Assembly (NCBI GenBank): GCA_947505565.1
Contig: CANNLB010000166.1
Span: 1-6,529, forward strand
Origin: Acidobacteriota bacterium
Lineage (GTDB): Bacteria; Acidobacteriota; Terriglobia; Bryobacterales; Bryobacteraceae
DNA length: 6,529 nt
Reading direction: 5' to 3'
Each line of letters opens with the position of its first letter. Position 1 is the stretch's first letter. Shown here in pieces: positions 1 through 5,534 of this stretch. A program made the translations under genes and the position numbers. The notes below the pieces were generated by a model. That model was not told the DNA's origin. It did not search any database and saw nothing but the letters and a program-made list of their open reading frames with translations.

Positions 1-25
1 AGGGTAAGGCCGCAAAATAACGAAC

Positions 26-727
26 ATGAGTGCGGATCTTGCGGAGTTGGCTGAGCGCATCGGCTACCGGTTTCGTCAGCCAGAACTTTTGATTCGCGCC
101 CTGACGCATAAGTCCCGTATTGCCGAGAAGTCCGAGCACGATCCCAACCGGGACAACGAACAGCTCGAATTTCTCGGCGATTCAATTCTTGGTTTCGCCG
201 TGAGCGAAGCGCTCGTCTCGCGCTTCCCGAACTACCCGGAAGGGAAGCTTTCGAAGCTGAAGGCGTGGCTCGTGTCGGCGACGCATTTGTTGGTGATTGC
301 CGAGTCCCTACGACTGGGGGAGTACCTCCTGCTTGGTCGAGGGGAGGAGATGAGCGGTGGTCGCGGCAAGCGGGCGCTGCTGGCGAATGCGGTCGAAGCG
401 GTGATTGCCGCGCTCTATCTCGATGGCGGTATTCTGCCCGCCCGCGCGTTCGTCGAAGTCCATGTATTGGATTCGGCCGGTGACCTTGAAGAGGGGCTGC
501 CTTCGGAACTGACCGACCACAAATCGGCGCTCCAGGAAAAGGCCCAGGCGCTTAAGTATCCGCCCCCGAAATACTCGACCGTGGCCGAGCGTGGCCCTGA
601 GCATGCTAAGACGTTCACTGTAGAAATCCGGCTGGGCAAGGCGCTTAGTGCTCGAGCCGAGGGCATTTCGAAGAAAGAAGCCGGGCAACGGGCCGCGGAA
701 CTGCTGTTGGCGCAATTAGTAGGTTAA
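26..727 (+). CDS. rnc: Ribonuclease III
   Basis: Double-strand-specific endoribonuclease (233 aa) that processes rRNA precursors and structured mRNAs in the cytoplasm. The N-terminal nuclease domain (about residues 5-150) carries the family signature NEQLEFLGDS at 44-53, with metal-binding E48 and D52, and a second active-site stretch LLANAVEAVIAALYLDGG at 118-135, where E124 is the second catalytic acid. The third acidic position is Asn121 rather than the usual Asp. A double-stranded-RNA-binding domain fills about 164-232 (DHKSALQEKAQ, then KKEAGQRAAELLL). Length and two-domain layout are typical. The ATG is the only sensible start, since the nuclease domain begins within a few residues. No good Shine-Dalgarno lies close upstream; the nearest purine run is about 16 bases away, so translation may be coupled to a gene outside the window. 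The stop codon overlaps a likely promoter for motA1. Confidence 0.97.
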   Translation: MSADLAELAERIGYRFRQPELLIRALTHKSRIAEKSEHDPNRDNEQLEFLGDSILGFAVSEALVSRFPNYPEGKLSKLKAWLVSATHLLVIAESLRLGEYLLLGRGEEMSGGRGKRALLANAVEAVIAALYLDGGILPARAFVEVHVLDSAGDLEEGLPSELTDHKSALQEKAQALKYPPPKYSTVAERGPEHAKTFTVEIRLGKALSARAEGISKKEAGQRAAELLLAQLVG

Positions 728-751
728 AACCCGCTCGGTAGTTGTCGATAA
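725..751 (+). promoter_or_regulatory. Candidate sigma-28 (FliA) promoter for motA1-motB1
   Basis: TAAA at 725-728 and GTCGATAA at 744-751 are separated by exactly 15 bases. The known flagellar sigma-28 consensus is TAAA-N15-GCCGATAA, so the match is 4/4 and 7/8 at the right spacing. The bases after the -10 (CG) also fit the common extension. The -35 TAAA contains the rnc stop codon. Initiation would be expected near 757-759, only a few bases before the motA1 ATG at 763. That a flagellar gene follows directly is what makes this convincing; the assignment is inferred from pattern only. Confidence 0.6.
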
Positions 752-762
752 CGCCAATAGTT

Positions 763-1617
763 ATGTTTGTAATTATTGGCGCGCTCATCGTGGTTGGCTC
801 CGTACTTGGAGGCTACCTTCTCTCTCACGGGAAACTACCGATCCTGTTTCAGCCCTTTGAATTGTTGATTATTCTAGGTGCCGCGGTCGGAACATTGCTG
901 ATTGGCAATCCTCTGACCGTCGTGATTGGAATCATCAAGGGTGCCCTCGGCACACTCAAGGGCAGTCCCTACCACAAGGCCTTTTACACCGAGCAGTTGA
1001 AGATGCTCAATGACGTGTTTACCTACGCCCGTAAGAACGGTCTGGTGAAGCTGGAAGCCGACGTCGAAGAGCCCGAGAAGAGCCAGCTCTTCAGCAAGTA
1101 CAAGTCGCTGATGAGCAATCACCACGCCCTACACTTCATCTGCGATACGTTGCGGATGTCGATCAGCGGAGGGGTTGGCCACTTCGAAATAGATCAGATG
1201 ATGGAACTCGACATGGAAGTCCATCACCACGAGGCGGATGAGCCGGTCCATGCTTTGAACTCGATGTCGGACGCGCTTCCGGGCTTGGGCATCGTCGCCG
1301 CGGTGCTGGGTATCGTGATCACGATGGGTTCGCTGGGCGGACCGCCGGAAGAGATCGGCCACCACGTGGCGGCCGCCCTAGTCGGCACGTTTCTCGGCAT
1401 TTTGATGTGTTACGGATTCTTCGGGCCGCTGTCGGCGAATATGGGCAAAATCAATCAAGCGGAAAAGGAGTACTACAACTTTCTCCGCGTTGGCCTGATT
1501 AGTTTCGTGAAAGGTTTGGCTCCGATCCTGGCCACCGAGTTTGCGCGGCGGTCGATTCCGGCGCATTTCCGTCCCTCGTTCAAAGAAATGGAAAAGGCCG
1601 TTAAGGGAGGCGCATAG
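763..1617 (+). CDS. motA: Flagellar stator protein MotA (E. coli-type), first copy
   Basis: Inner-membrane stator subunit that, with MotB, forms the ion channel driving flagellar rotation. From the ATG at 763 it is 284 aa with four membrane segments (about 1-22, 29-50, 172-191, 201-223) and a large cytoplasmic loop. It lines up with E. coli MotA without gaps, so the torque residues fall on the same numbers: R90 and E98 in the loop (YARKNGLVKLEAD), P173 (DALPGLGIVAAVLG) and P222 (FFGPL). An in-frame TTG at 742 would add 7 residues, but it lies inside the putative sigma-28 promoter and before the expected transcript start, and MotA proteins normally begin at this MFVIIG-type sequence; I therefore prefer 763. 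No Shine-Dalgarno is visible for either start. It is followed after 2 bases by motB1. The E. coli-like subfamily suggests proton use, but ion specificity cannot be proved here. Confidence 0.95.
   Translation: MFVIIGALIVVGSVLGGYLLSHGKLPILFQPFELLIILGAAVGTLLIGNPLTVVIGIIKGALGTLKGSPYHKAFYTEQLKMLNDVFTYARKNGLVKLEADVEEPEKSQLFSKYKSLMSNHHALHFICDTLRMSISGGVGHFEIDQMMELDMEVHHHEADEPVHALNSMSDALPGLGIVAAVLGIVITMGSLGGPPEEIGHHVAAALVGTFLGILMCYGFFGPLSANMGKINQAEKEYYNFLRVGLISFVKGLAPILATEFARRSIPAHFRPSFKEMEKAVKGGA
1603..1610 (+). promoter_or_regulatory. Strong Shine-Dalgarno of motB1
   Basis: AAGGGAGG lies inside the last codons of motA1, with 9 bases between it and the motB1 ATG at 1620. It is the clearest ribosome binding site in the window and fixes the motB1 start. 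Its position within motA1 implies translational coupling of the two subunits. Confidence 0.75.
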
Positions 1618-1619
1618 AC

Positions 1620-2483
1620 ATGGCCGAAGAGCAGCCTCCCATTTACATCATCAAGAAGATAGTCAAAAGCGGGGGCCATCACGGCGGAGCGTGGAAAGTG
1701 GCATACGCCGATTTCGTTACCGCGATGATGGCCTTTTTCATGGTGCTTTGGCTGCTGAGTTCGTCCGAAGAGGTGCAGAAATCGGTGGGCGGATACTTCC
1801 AGGACCCGGAAGGAAACGGAAAAATGATCGGCACCACGCAGTCCGGTGCCGGGGGTGAATCGATCAGCATTGCCGCCAACGACATGGACAAATTGAAGGA
1901 CAAGCTAGAACAGGCAATGAGGGAGACCCCTCAATTCCAGAAGGTGAAAGAGCAAGTGAAGATGATCGTCACCGGCGAAGGGCTTCGGGTCGAACTTCTC
2001 GAAAGCGAGGTGGGCACGTTTTTTGAATCGGGCAGCCCCGCCCCGACCGAAAAGGCCACTCTACTGTTGGGCACTCTGGCGCAAGAGATTGGCAAGCTAC
2101 CGAACAAAGTCTTTATCGAGGGGCACACCGATGCCAAACCCTTTACCGGCGATTATGGGAACTGGGAGCTGTCGTCGGATCGGGCCAATACCGCGCGTCG
2201 CGTGATGCAGATGTATGGAGTTCGACAGGACCAGGTTGCGCAGGTTCGCGGCTTCTCGGATCAGTCGCTGCGCGTGGCCGACAATCCGGCGGATCCCTCG
2301 AACCGTCGCATCTCGATCATCATCAAATATCTGGATGCGCCCCCGGCGAAGGAGAAGAAGGCGGACGACAAGAAAGACGGTGGCCATGGCGAGAACGGTA
2401 AGAAGGAAGACGAGCACAAGGCCGAAGAAATGAAGGGCGACAACGCGAAGCCGGAGCCGCTTAAGCCCGCCGCCGGACACTAA
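1620..2483 (+). CDS. motB: Flagellar stator protein MotB (OmpA-like), first copy
   Basis: Stator subunit (287 aa) that anchors MotA to peptidoglycan and carries the ion-binding aspartate. The short cytoplasmic N-terminus ends in WKVAYADFVTAMMAFFMVLW. Its single membrane helix is about 28-46, and Asp31 is the equivalent of E. coli MotB D32. The plug-like segment EVQKSVGGYFQDP (51-63) follows the helix, as in E. coli. The periplasmic OmpA-like peptidoglycan-binding domain spans about 118-237, with FIEGHTDAKPF (165-175), NWELSSDRAN (181-190) and SNRRISIII (227-235). The last roughly 48 residues are a low-complexity tail rich in Lys, Glu and Asp, probably disordered. The gene sits 2 bases after motA1 with a strong Shine-Dalgarno, so the two form an operon. 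It converges on motB2 with only 3 bases between stop codons. Confidence 0.96.
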   Translation: MAEEQPPIYIIKKIVKSGGHHGGAWKVAYADFVTAMMAFFMVLWLLSSSEEVQKSVGGYFQDPEGNGKMIGTTQSGAGGESISIAANDMDKLKDKLEQAMRETPQFQKVKEQVKMIVTGEGLRVELLESEVGTFFESGSPAPTEKATLLLGTLAQEIGKLPNKVFIEGHTDAKPFTGDYGNWELSSDRANTARRVMQMYGVRQDQVAQVRGFSDQSLRVADNPADPSNRRISIIIKYLDAPPAKEKKADDKKDGGHGENGKKEDEHKAEEMKGDNAKPEPLKPAAGH

Positions 2484-2486
2484 GTT

Positions 2487-3242
2487 CTACTTCGCTCCCG
2501 GTTCCTGTTGAGCGGACGCGGCGTTCAGGATGACGATGTCAACCCGACGATTCCGCGCCCGCCCTTCTTCCGTTTCGTTTTTCATTAAGGGCACCGTGTC
2601 GGCATATCCCATTACGGCCATTCGATCTCTGGCGACACCATAGCGCTCCTGCATCAGAGCCATAACGGAGATCGCTCTGGCCGCGGACAGGTCCCAATTG
2701 CTGCGGAAGCGGTCGTTCTGGATCGGGTTCGAATCGGTATGGCCTTCAAGGCGGATGGGGTTCGGGAGCTTTTGGATGCTCTTGGCAACCTTCTCGATGC
2801 TGGACAATGCCGTCTCGTAAACCCCATCGTCACCCGACGGAAAGAAGCCGGCTTGGCGCAGGCTGACGACAAGACCGCGCTGCGTCATTTGCACCTGCAT
2901 CGAGCCATCGGAAACCTCTTTCTTCAACTCGATCATCAGGCGCTCCAGAGTAGGGCGAAGCTCGGCTTGGCTACCGCCGGGCCCTTTCCATTGGGCGTTC
3001 CCTTTTCCCTTGTCGTCGGGCGTTCCGCCGAGAATCCCGGCGATCTTGGCGACCAGATGGTCGTTTTCAAGGGCCCGCTTGATACTATCCGATACCTGCT
3101 GCTGGCGGCCCCTGTCGGCCTGGGAACTGGCGAACATCACGACGAAGAAAGCAAACAGAAGCGTGATGAAGTCGGCGTAGGAGACGAGCCACCGATCATG
3201 ATTCTCCGGCTCGGGTTGGCCACGCCGCCGCGGATGCCTCAT
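2487..3242 (-). CDS. motB: Flagellar stator protein MotB (OmpA-like), second copy
   Basis: Second peptidoglycan-anchoring stator subunit (251 aa), clearly diverged from motB1. A basic cytoplasmic N-terminus (MRHPRRRGQP) leads into one membrane helix, about 18-40, with the motif SYADFITLLFAFFVVMF and the ion-binding Asp24. A linker rich in Gly, Lys and Asp (about 72-92) precedes the OmpA-like domain (about 100-238), marked by IRLEGHTDSNP (163-173), SNWDLSAARA (181-190) and RARNRRVDIVIL (228-239). The domain is complete, and there is no charged tail like that of motB1. The start is supported by AGAGGG 4 bases upstream of the ATG and by an ATGA overlap with the stop of motA2, a typical arrangement for coupled translation. 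Whether the channel carries protons or sodium is not readable with certainty from this helix. Confidence 0.95.
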   Translation of the reverse strand: MRHPRRRGQPEPENHDRWLVSYADFITLLFAFFVVMFASSQADRGRQQQVSDSIKRALENDHLVAKIAGILGGTPDDKGKGNAQWKGPGGSQAELRPTLERLMIELKKEVSDGSMQVQMTQRGLVVSLRQAGFFPSGDDGVYETALSSIEKVAKSIQKLPNPIRLEGHTDSNPIQNDRFRSNWDLSAARAISVMALMQERYGVARDRMAVMGYADTVPLMKNETEEGRARNRRVDIVILNAASAQQEPGAK

Positions 3243-4054
3243 GCCGCCCTCTGGCGACTCGGTCGCGTCCCCGACTCGACCGGATCGACGTCCAAATACG
3301 TCTCCAGCTTGTCTTTGATCAGCTTCGGGTTCAACCCATCGACGATCGCAAGCACCCCTTCGACCATCATCTCTCTGGCTTCGCTATCCAGGCGCGCTCG
3401 GCCCTTGATCTTGTTTCCCGCCGGCAGAAACAGGAGATTCGCCAAGGCCACGCCGTAGACCGTGGCGACAAACGACACCGCAATTCCGTGCCCAACACGG
3501 TCGATGTCCGCCAAGTTCTTCATCACTTGAATCAACCCCATCACGGCTCCGATAATGCCTACGGTCGGCGCGTAGCTTCCCGCGCTTTCCCAGATTTTGG
3601 CTTCTTGCTCCGCCCTCGTCTCTCGCACGACGATGTCCAATTCCATAATCCGCCGCAGCTCGTTCGTGTCTACCCCATCCACTGCCATCTTGAGCGCTTT
3701 GAGCAAAAAGGGATCCTGGATGGAGTTGAACTCATCTTCGAGCGAGATTAACCCCATGCGACGAGCCTTGGTCGCTAGCGCGACAACCTCTTCGATAATG
3801 TCCGGCTTTGATCGAGGCGATTCGAAAATGACGTCCCGCAACCGAATCACTCCGCCCCGCAGCGTGCTCAGCGGGTAGTGGACCATTACCGCCCCCATTG
3901 TGCCGCCCAGGACAATCAGCAGCGCTGTATGTTGGGCGATATCCTGAAGCGAACCTCCTTCCATCAGGAGTCCTCCCAGAATCGCCAGCGCCGCCACCAC
4001 TAAGCCGCCCAGGGTGGCTAAGTCCGGTCGCCGCCTCCTCTTGCTACCGGCCAT
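3239..4054 (-). CDS. motA: Flagellar stator protein MotA (PomA/Bacillus MotA-like), second copy
   Basis: Inner-membrane partner of motB2 (271 aa). Four membrane segments are visible at about 14-32, 42-62, 161-178 and 189-211, with a shorter cytoplasmic loop than in motA1. The loop reads KARRMGLISLEDE (96-108), giving R98 and E106 as counterparts of E. coli R90 and E98, followed by QDPFLLKALKMAVDG, characteristic of the PomA/B. subtilis MotA branch. P163 (SYAPTVGIIGAVMGLI) and P211 (LFLPAGNKIK) match the conserved channel prolines. All torque residues are therefore present and the protein looks functional. Its ATG lies 11 bases inside the end of swrD, and its stop overlaps the motB2 start, so swrD-motA2-motB2 is one tightly coupled operon. 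The short basic N-terminal extension (SKRRRR) is cytoplasmic. Confidence 0.95.
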   Translation of the reverse strand: MAGSKRRRRPDLATLGGLVVAALAILGGLLMEGGSLQDIAQHTALLIVLGGTMGAVMVHYPLSTLRGGVIRLRDVIFESPRSKPDIIEEVVALATKARRMGLISLEDEFNSIQDPFLLKALKMAVDGVDTNELRRIMELDIVVRETRAEQEAKIWESAGSYAPTVGIIGAVMGLIQVMKNLADIDRVGHGIAVSFVATVYGVALANLLFLPAGNKIKGRARLDSEAREMMVEGVLAIVDGLNPKLIKDKLETYLDVDPVESGTRPSRQRAA

Positions 4055-4259
4055 GGCCTACCGGCAACAAGGGACTACACTGATTGACCCTTTGGCGGAA
4101 TGCTACTACCCGATCTACGACCTCCGACGGTGTCTCTCGAACCACGAGCTTCTGACCGTTCGTCAAACGAACGATCGTATCCGGGATCGATTCAATCTGT
4201 TCGATCAAATCGTCATTGAGCATCATCGGTAAACCGTTGATGCGGGTCAGAGCAATCAT
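4044..4259 (-). CDS. swrD: FlbD/SwrD-family flagellar protein
   Basis: Small cytoplasmic protein (71 aa) of the FlbD family (Pfam FlbD; the unrelated Caulobacter regulator of the same name is not meant). Family hallmarks are MIALTRINGLPMMLNDDLIE at the start, followed by IPDTIVRLTNGQKLVVRE and an SEVVDRVV helix. Homologues are 60-75 aa and usually sit beside motA/motB or in flagellar operons. In Bacillus subtilis SwrD increases the power of flagellar motors and is needed for swarming, so a role in stator output is the best guess. The last dozen residues (CSPLLPVGHGR) lie past the conserved core and partly over the motA2 start. The ATG at 4259 matches the family start. Only a weak AAGG sits about 10 bases before it, and a putative sigma-28 promoter lies just upstream. 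Confidence 0.92.
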   Translation of the reverse strand: MIALTRINGLPMMLNDDLIEQIESIPDTIVRLTNGQKLVVRETPSEVVDRVVAFRQRVNQCSPLLPVGHGR

Positions 4260-4280
4260 GAGATGGGAGCCTTATAGCTC

Positions 4281-4307
4281 TTTTCGACCGCCACCCGGCC
4301 GACTTTA
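4281..4307 (-). promoter_or_regulatory. Candidate sigma-28 (FliA) promoter for swrD-motA2-motB2
   Basis: Reading the - strand, TAAAGT begins at 4307 and GTCGAAAA covers 4288-4281, with exactly 15 bases between TAAA and the -10. Against TAAAGTTT-N11-GCCGATAA, the -35 block matches 6/8 and the -10 block 6/8 at the right spacing. The promoter fills the 50-base gap between merR and swrD. Transcription would begin near 4274, about 15 bases before the swrD ATG. The -10 resembles that of the motA1 promoter (GTCGATAA). This is pattern-based inference. Confidence 0.5.
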
Positions 4308-4309
4308 AC

Positions 4310-4744
4310 CTATTTCAATAACTTTAAGACCGCTCTTAACTCGGCCCGCACCTCGTCCCAACTCTCCAGTGGAATCCCTTCTTCCATCGCAAACAGCGCG
4401 GCTTGCTTGCGAGGCTTCAATGCCGTTTTCTCCAGCACGATAGCCTTGCCCTTCAATCCCAGCGTCTTCTTCGCCCCTTCGATGGTATACCGCTTATCGT
4501 AAAGCAGGTGTTTGATCTCCAGGACCAATTCCACCTCTTTCCGAGGGTAGAGGCGCTGGTTCGTGCCACTCTTCTTCGGCCGCAGTTGGGTAAACTCAGT
4601 TTCCCAATAGCGCAATACATAAGCCTTCACCCCTGCCAACTTACTTACCTCGCCGATGCGAAAATAAAGCTTGTTGGGGATCTCCGGTTTATCGGGAAGG
4701 ATGTCTCCCTCCGGACTCGCTTCTGGCCGTTTGCGCGCAGACAC
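4310..4744 (-). CDS. MerR-family transcriptional regulator, short form without sensor domain
   Basis: DNA-binding protein of 144 aa. A winged-helix MerR domain occupies about 26-96: LYFRIGEVSKLAGVKAYVLR is the helix-turn-helix, followed by YWETEFTQLRP, QRLYPRKEVELVLEIKHLL and the second helical pair YTIEGAKKTLG. The remaining roughly 45 residues form a basic then helical tail (EEGIPLESWDEVRAELRAVLKLLK) that may help dimerise. There are no cysteines, so it is not a metal- or redox-sensing MerR, and no ligand domain is present. Similar short MerR proteins occur in Geobacter-like bacteria near pheT-ihfA, with no role known to me. The start is GTG at 4744, since no upstream ATG is in frame; the first 20 residues are poorly conserved, so a later start cannot be excluded. 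Read-through into swrD 50 bases downstream is possible, as no terminator is visible. Confidence 0.9.
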   Translation of the reverse strand: MSARKRPEASPEGDILPDKPEIPNKLYFRIGEVSKLAGVKAYVLRYWETEFTQLRPKKSGTNQRLYPRKEVELVLEIKHLLYDKRYTIEGAKKTLGLKGKAIVLEKTALKPRKQAALFAMEEGIPLESWDEVRAELRAVLKLLK

Positions 4745-4795
4745 TTTGCTGTATTATGCACCGCTGGGCGGCACCAGCGCTACCATGGAATTTCA
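4745..4795. promoter_or_regulatory. Divergent merR / rlmB intergenic region
   Basis: This 51-base gap separates the GTG of merR (- strand) from the ATG of rlmB (+ strand), so it should hold at least part of both promoters. An AT-rich pocket, TATTAT at 4752-4757, could be a -10 for rlmB, with TTGCGC at 4731-4736 as a poor -35 (spacing 15) lying inside merR. Read the other way, CATAAT could be a -10 for merR, but it would give almost no leader. I saw no clear inverted repeat for MerR binding. Confidence 0.35.
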
Positions 4796-5515
4796 ATGCA
4801 AGTTTTATCAGGAATCCATCCCGTCACCGAGGCGCTCCGCGCCGGTCAACCCGTCGAACGAATCCTCGTCGCCAAAGGTGCCGGCGGCCCCAAGGTCCAA
4901 CTCATCATCGACCTCGCCAAACAGGCCAATGTCCCCGTGCGCTATGAGCCTCGGGAGGCTCTCGACCGCGCCAGCAAAGCCGCTTCCCACCAAGGCGTCG
5001 TCGCTTTCACCTCCGGCCAGCGTTACGCCCAGTTCGCGGAGCTTCCGGCCACCGCTCAACTTCTCGTCCTGCTCGACGGCATCGAAGATCCCCACAATCT
5101 GGGCGCCATCATCCGCTCGGCCCATGCCGCCGGTGCCGACGCGATCCTGCTGCCCGACCGCCGCGCCGCCCCTGTCACCGAAGTCGCTGCCAAGGCCGCG
5201 GCGGGCGCACTCGCCCATATGCCCATCGTCCGCATCGGCAACGTAGCCCAGACACTCGAAAAATTGAAGAAAGAAGGCTACTGGATCTACGGGCTCACCG
5301 AGCACGGGACCGAGCAATACGACCAGGTCCACTTCCATCTGCCGACGGTTCTGGTCGTTGGTGGAGAGGGCGCCGGGATTCATGAACTCGTCGCCCGCAA
5401 CTGCGATTTACTCGTCAAGATCCCCATGTACGGCAAGATCGGCTCCCTCAACGTGAGTGTCGCTACCGGCATCGCGCTGTTTGAATGGCGACGCCGTGCA
5501 GCGACGACTCACTAG
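4796..5515 (+). CDS. rlmB: 23S rRNA (guanosine-2'-O)-methyltransferase, RlmB/TrmH family
   Basis: SPOUT (knotted) methyltransferase of 239 aa, predicted to methylate a ribose 2'-OH in 23S rRNA (G2251 for E. coli RlmB) using S-adenosylmethionine. The N-terminal substrate-binding domain (about 1-75) begins MQVLSGIHPVTEALRAG. The catalytic domain carries motif 1 LLDGIEDPHNLGAIIRSA (92-109; N101, R107), motif 2 VVGGEGAGI (187-195; E191) and motif 3 IPMYGKIGSLNVSVATGIAL (209-228; N219), which forms the trefoil knot. The open frame continues upstream to 4403, but that part is antisense to merR; the ATG at 4796 matches the family N-terminus. The Shine-Dalgarno is weak. It could act on another rRNA or tRNA site, as the family is broad, but length and N-domain favour RlmB. 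ggt follows after 19 bases and probably shares its transcript. Confidence 0.94.
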   Translation: MQVLSGIHPVTEALRAGQPVERILVAKGAGGPKVQLIIDLAKQANVPVRYEPREALDRASKAASHQGVVAFTSGQRYAQFAELPATAQLLVLLDGIEDPHNLGAIIRSAHAAGADAILLPDRRAAPVTEVAAKAAAGALAHMPIVRIGNVAQTLEKLKKEGYWIYGLTEHGTEQYDQVHFHLPTVLVVGGEGAGIHELVARNCDLLVKIPMYGKIGSLNVSVATGIALFEWRRRAATTH

Positions 5516-5534
5516 AGCGATACCATAGGAGTTC

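Noticed and set aside
3..20. Possible last codons of an upstream gene (reading Gly-Lys-Ala-Ala-Lys-stop)
   Set aside because: Only five codons are visible; the reading frame is open by chance over so short a stretch, so the gene cannot be identified.
2739..3458. 239-codon open frame on the + strand opposite motB2/motA2
   Set aside because: It spans the junction of two well-recognised genes on the other strand; its sequence resembles no family and reads as a reverse-strand shadow.
4689..4696. CCCGATAA on the - strand, resembling a sigma-28 -10
   Set aside because: It lies inside the merR coding sequence and has no TAAA at the required 15-base spacing.
4403..4795. Upstream in-frame extension of rlmB by 131 codons
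   Set aside because: It is antisense to merR, shows no TrmH-family similarity, and the family N-terminus (MQVLSGIHPV) begins exactly at the ATG at 4796.
4808..5383. 191-codon open frame on the - strand opposite rlmB
   Set aside because: It lies inside the conserved methyltransferase domain coding; no recognisable motif in the reverse protein.
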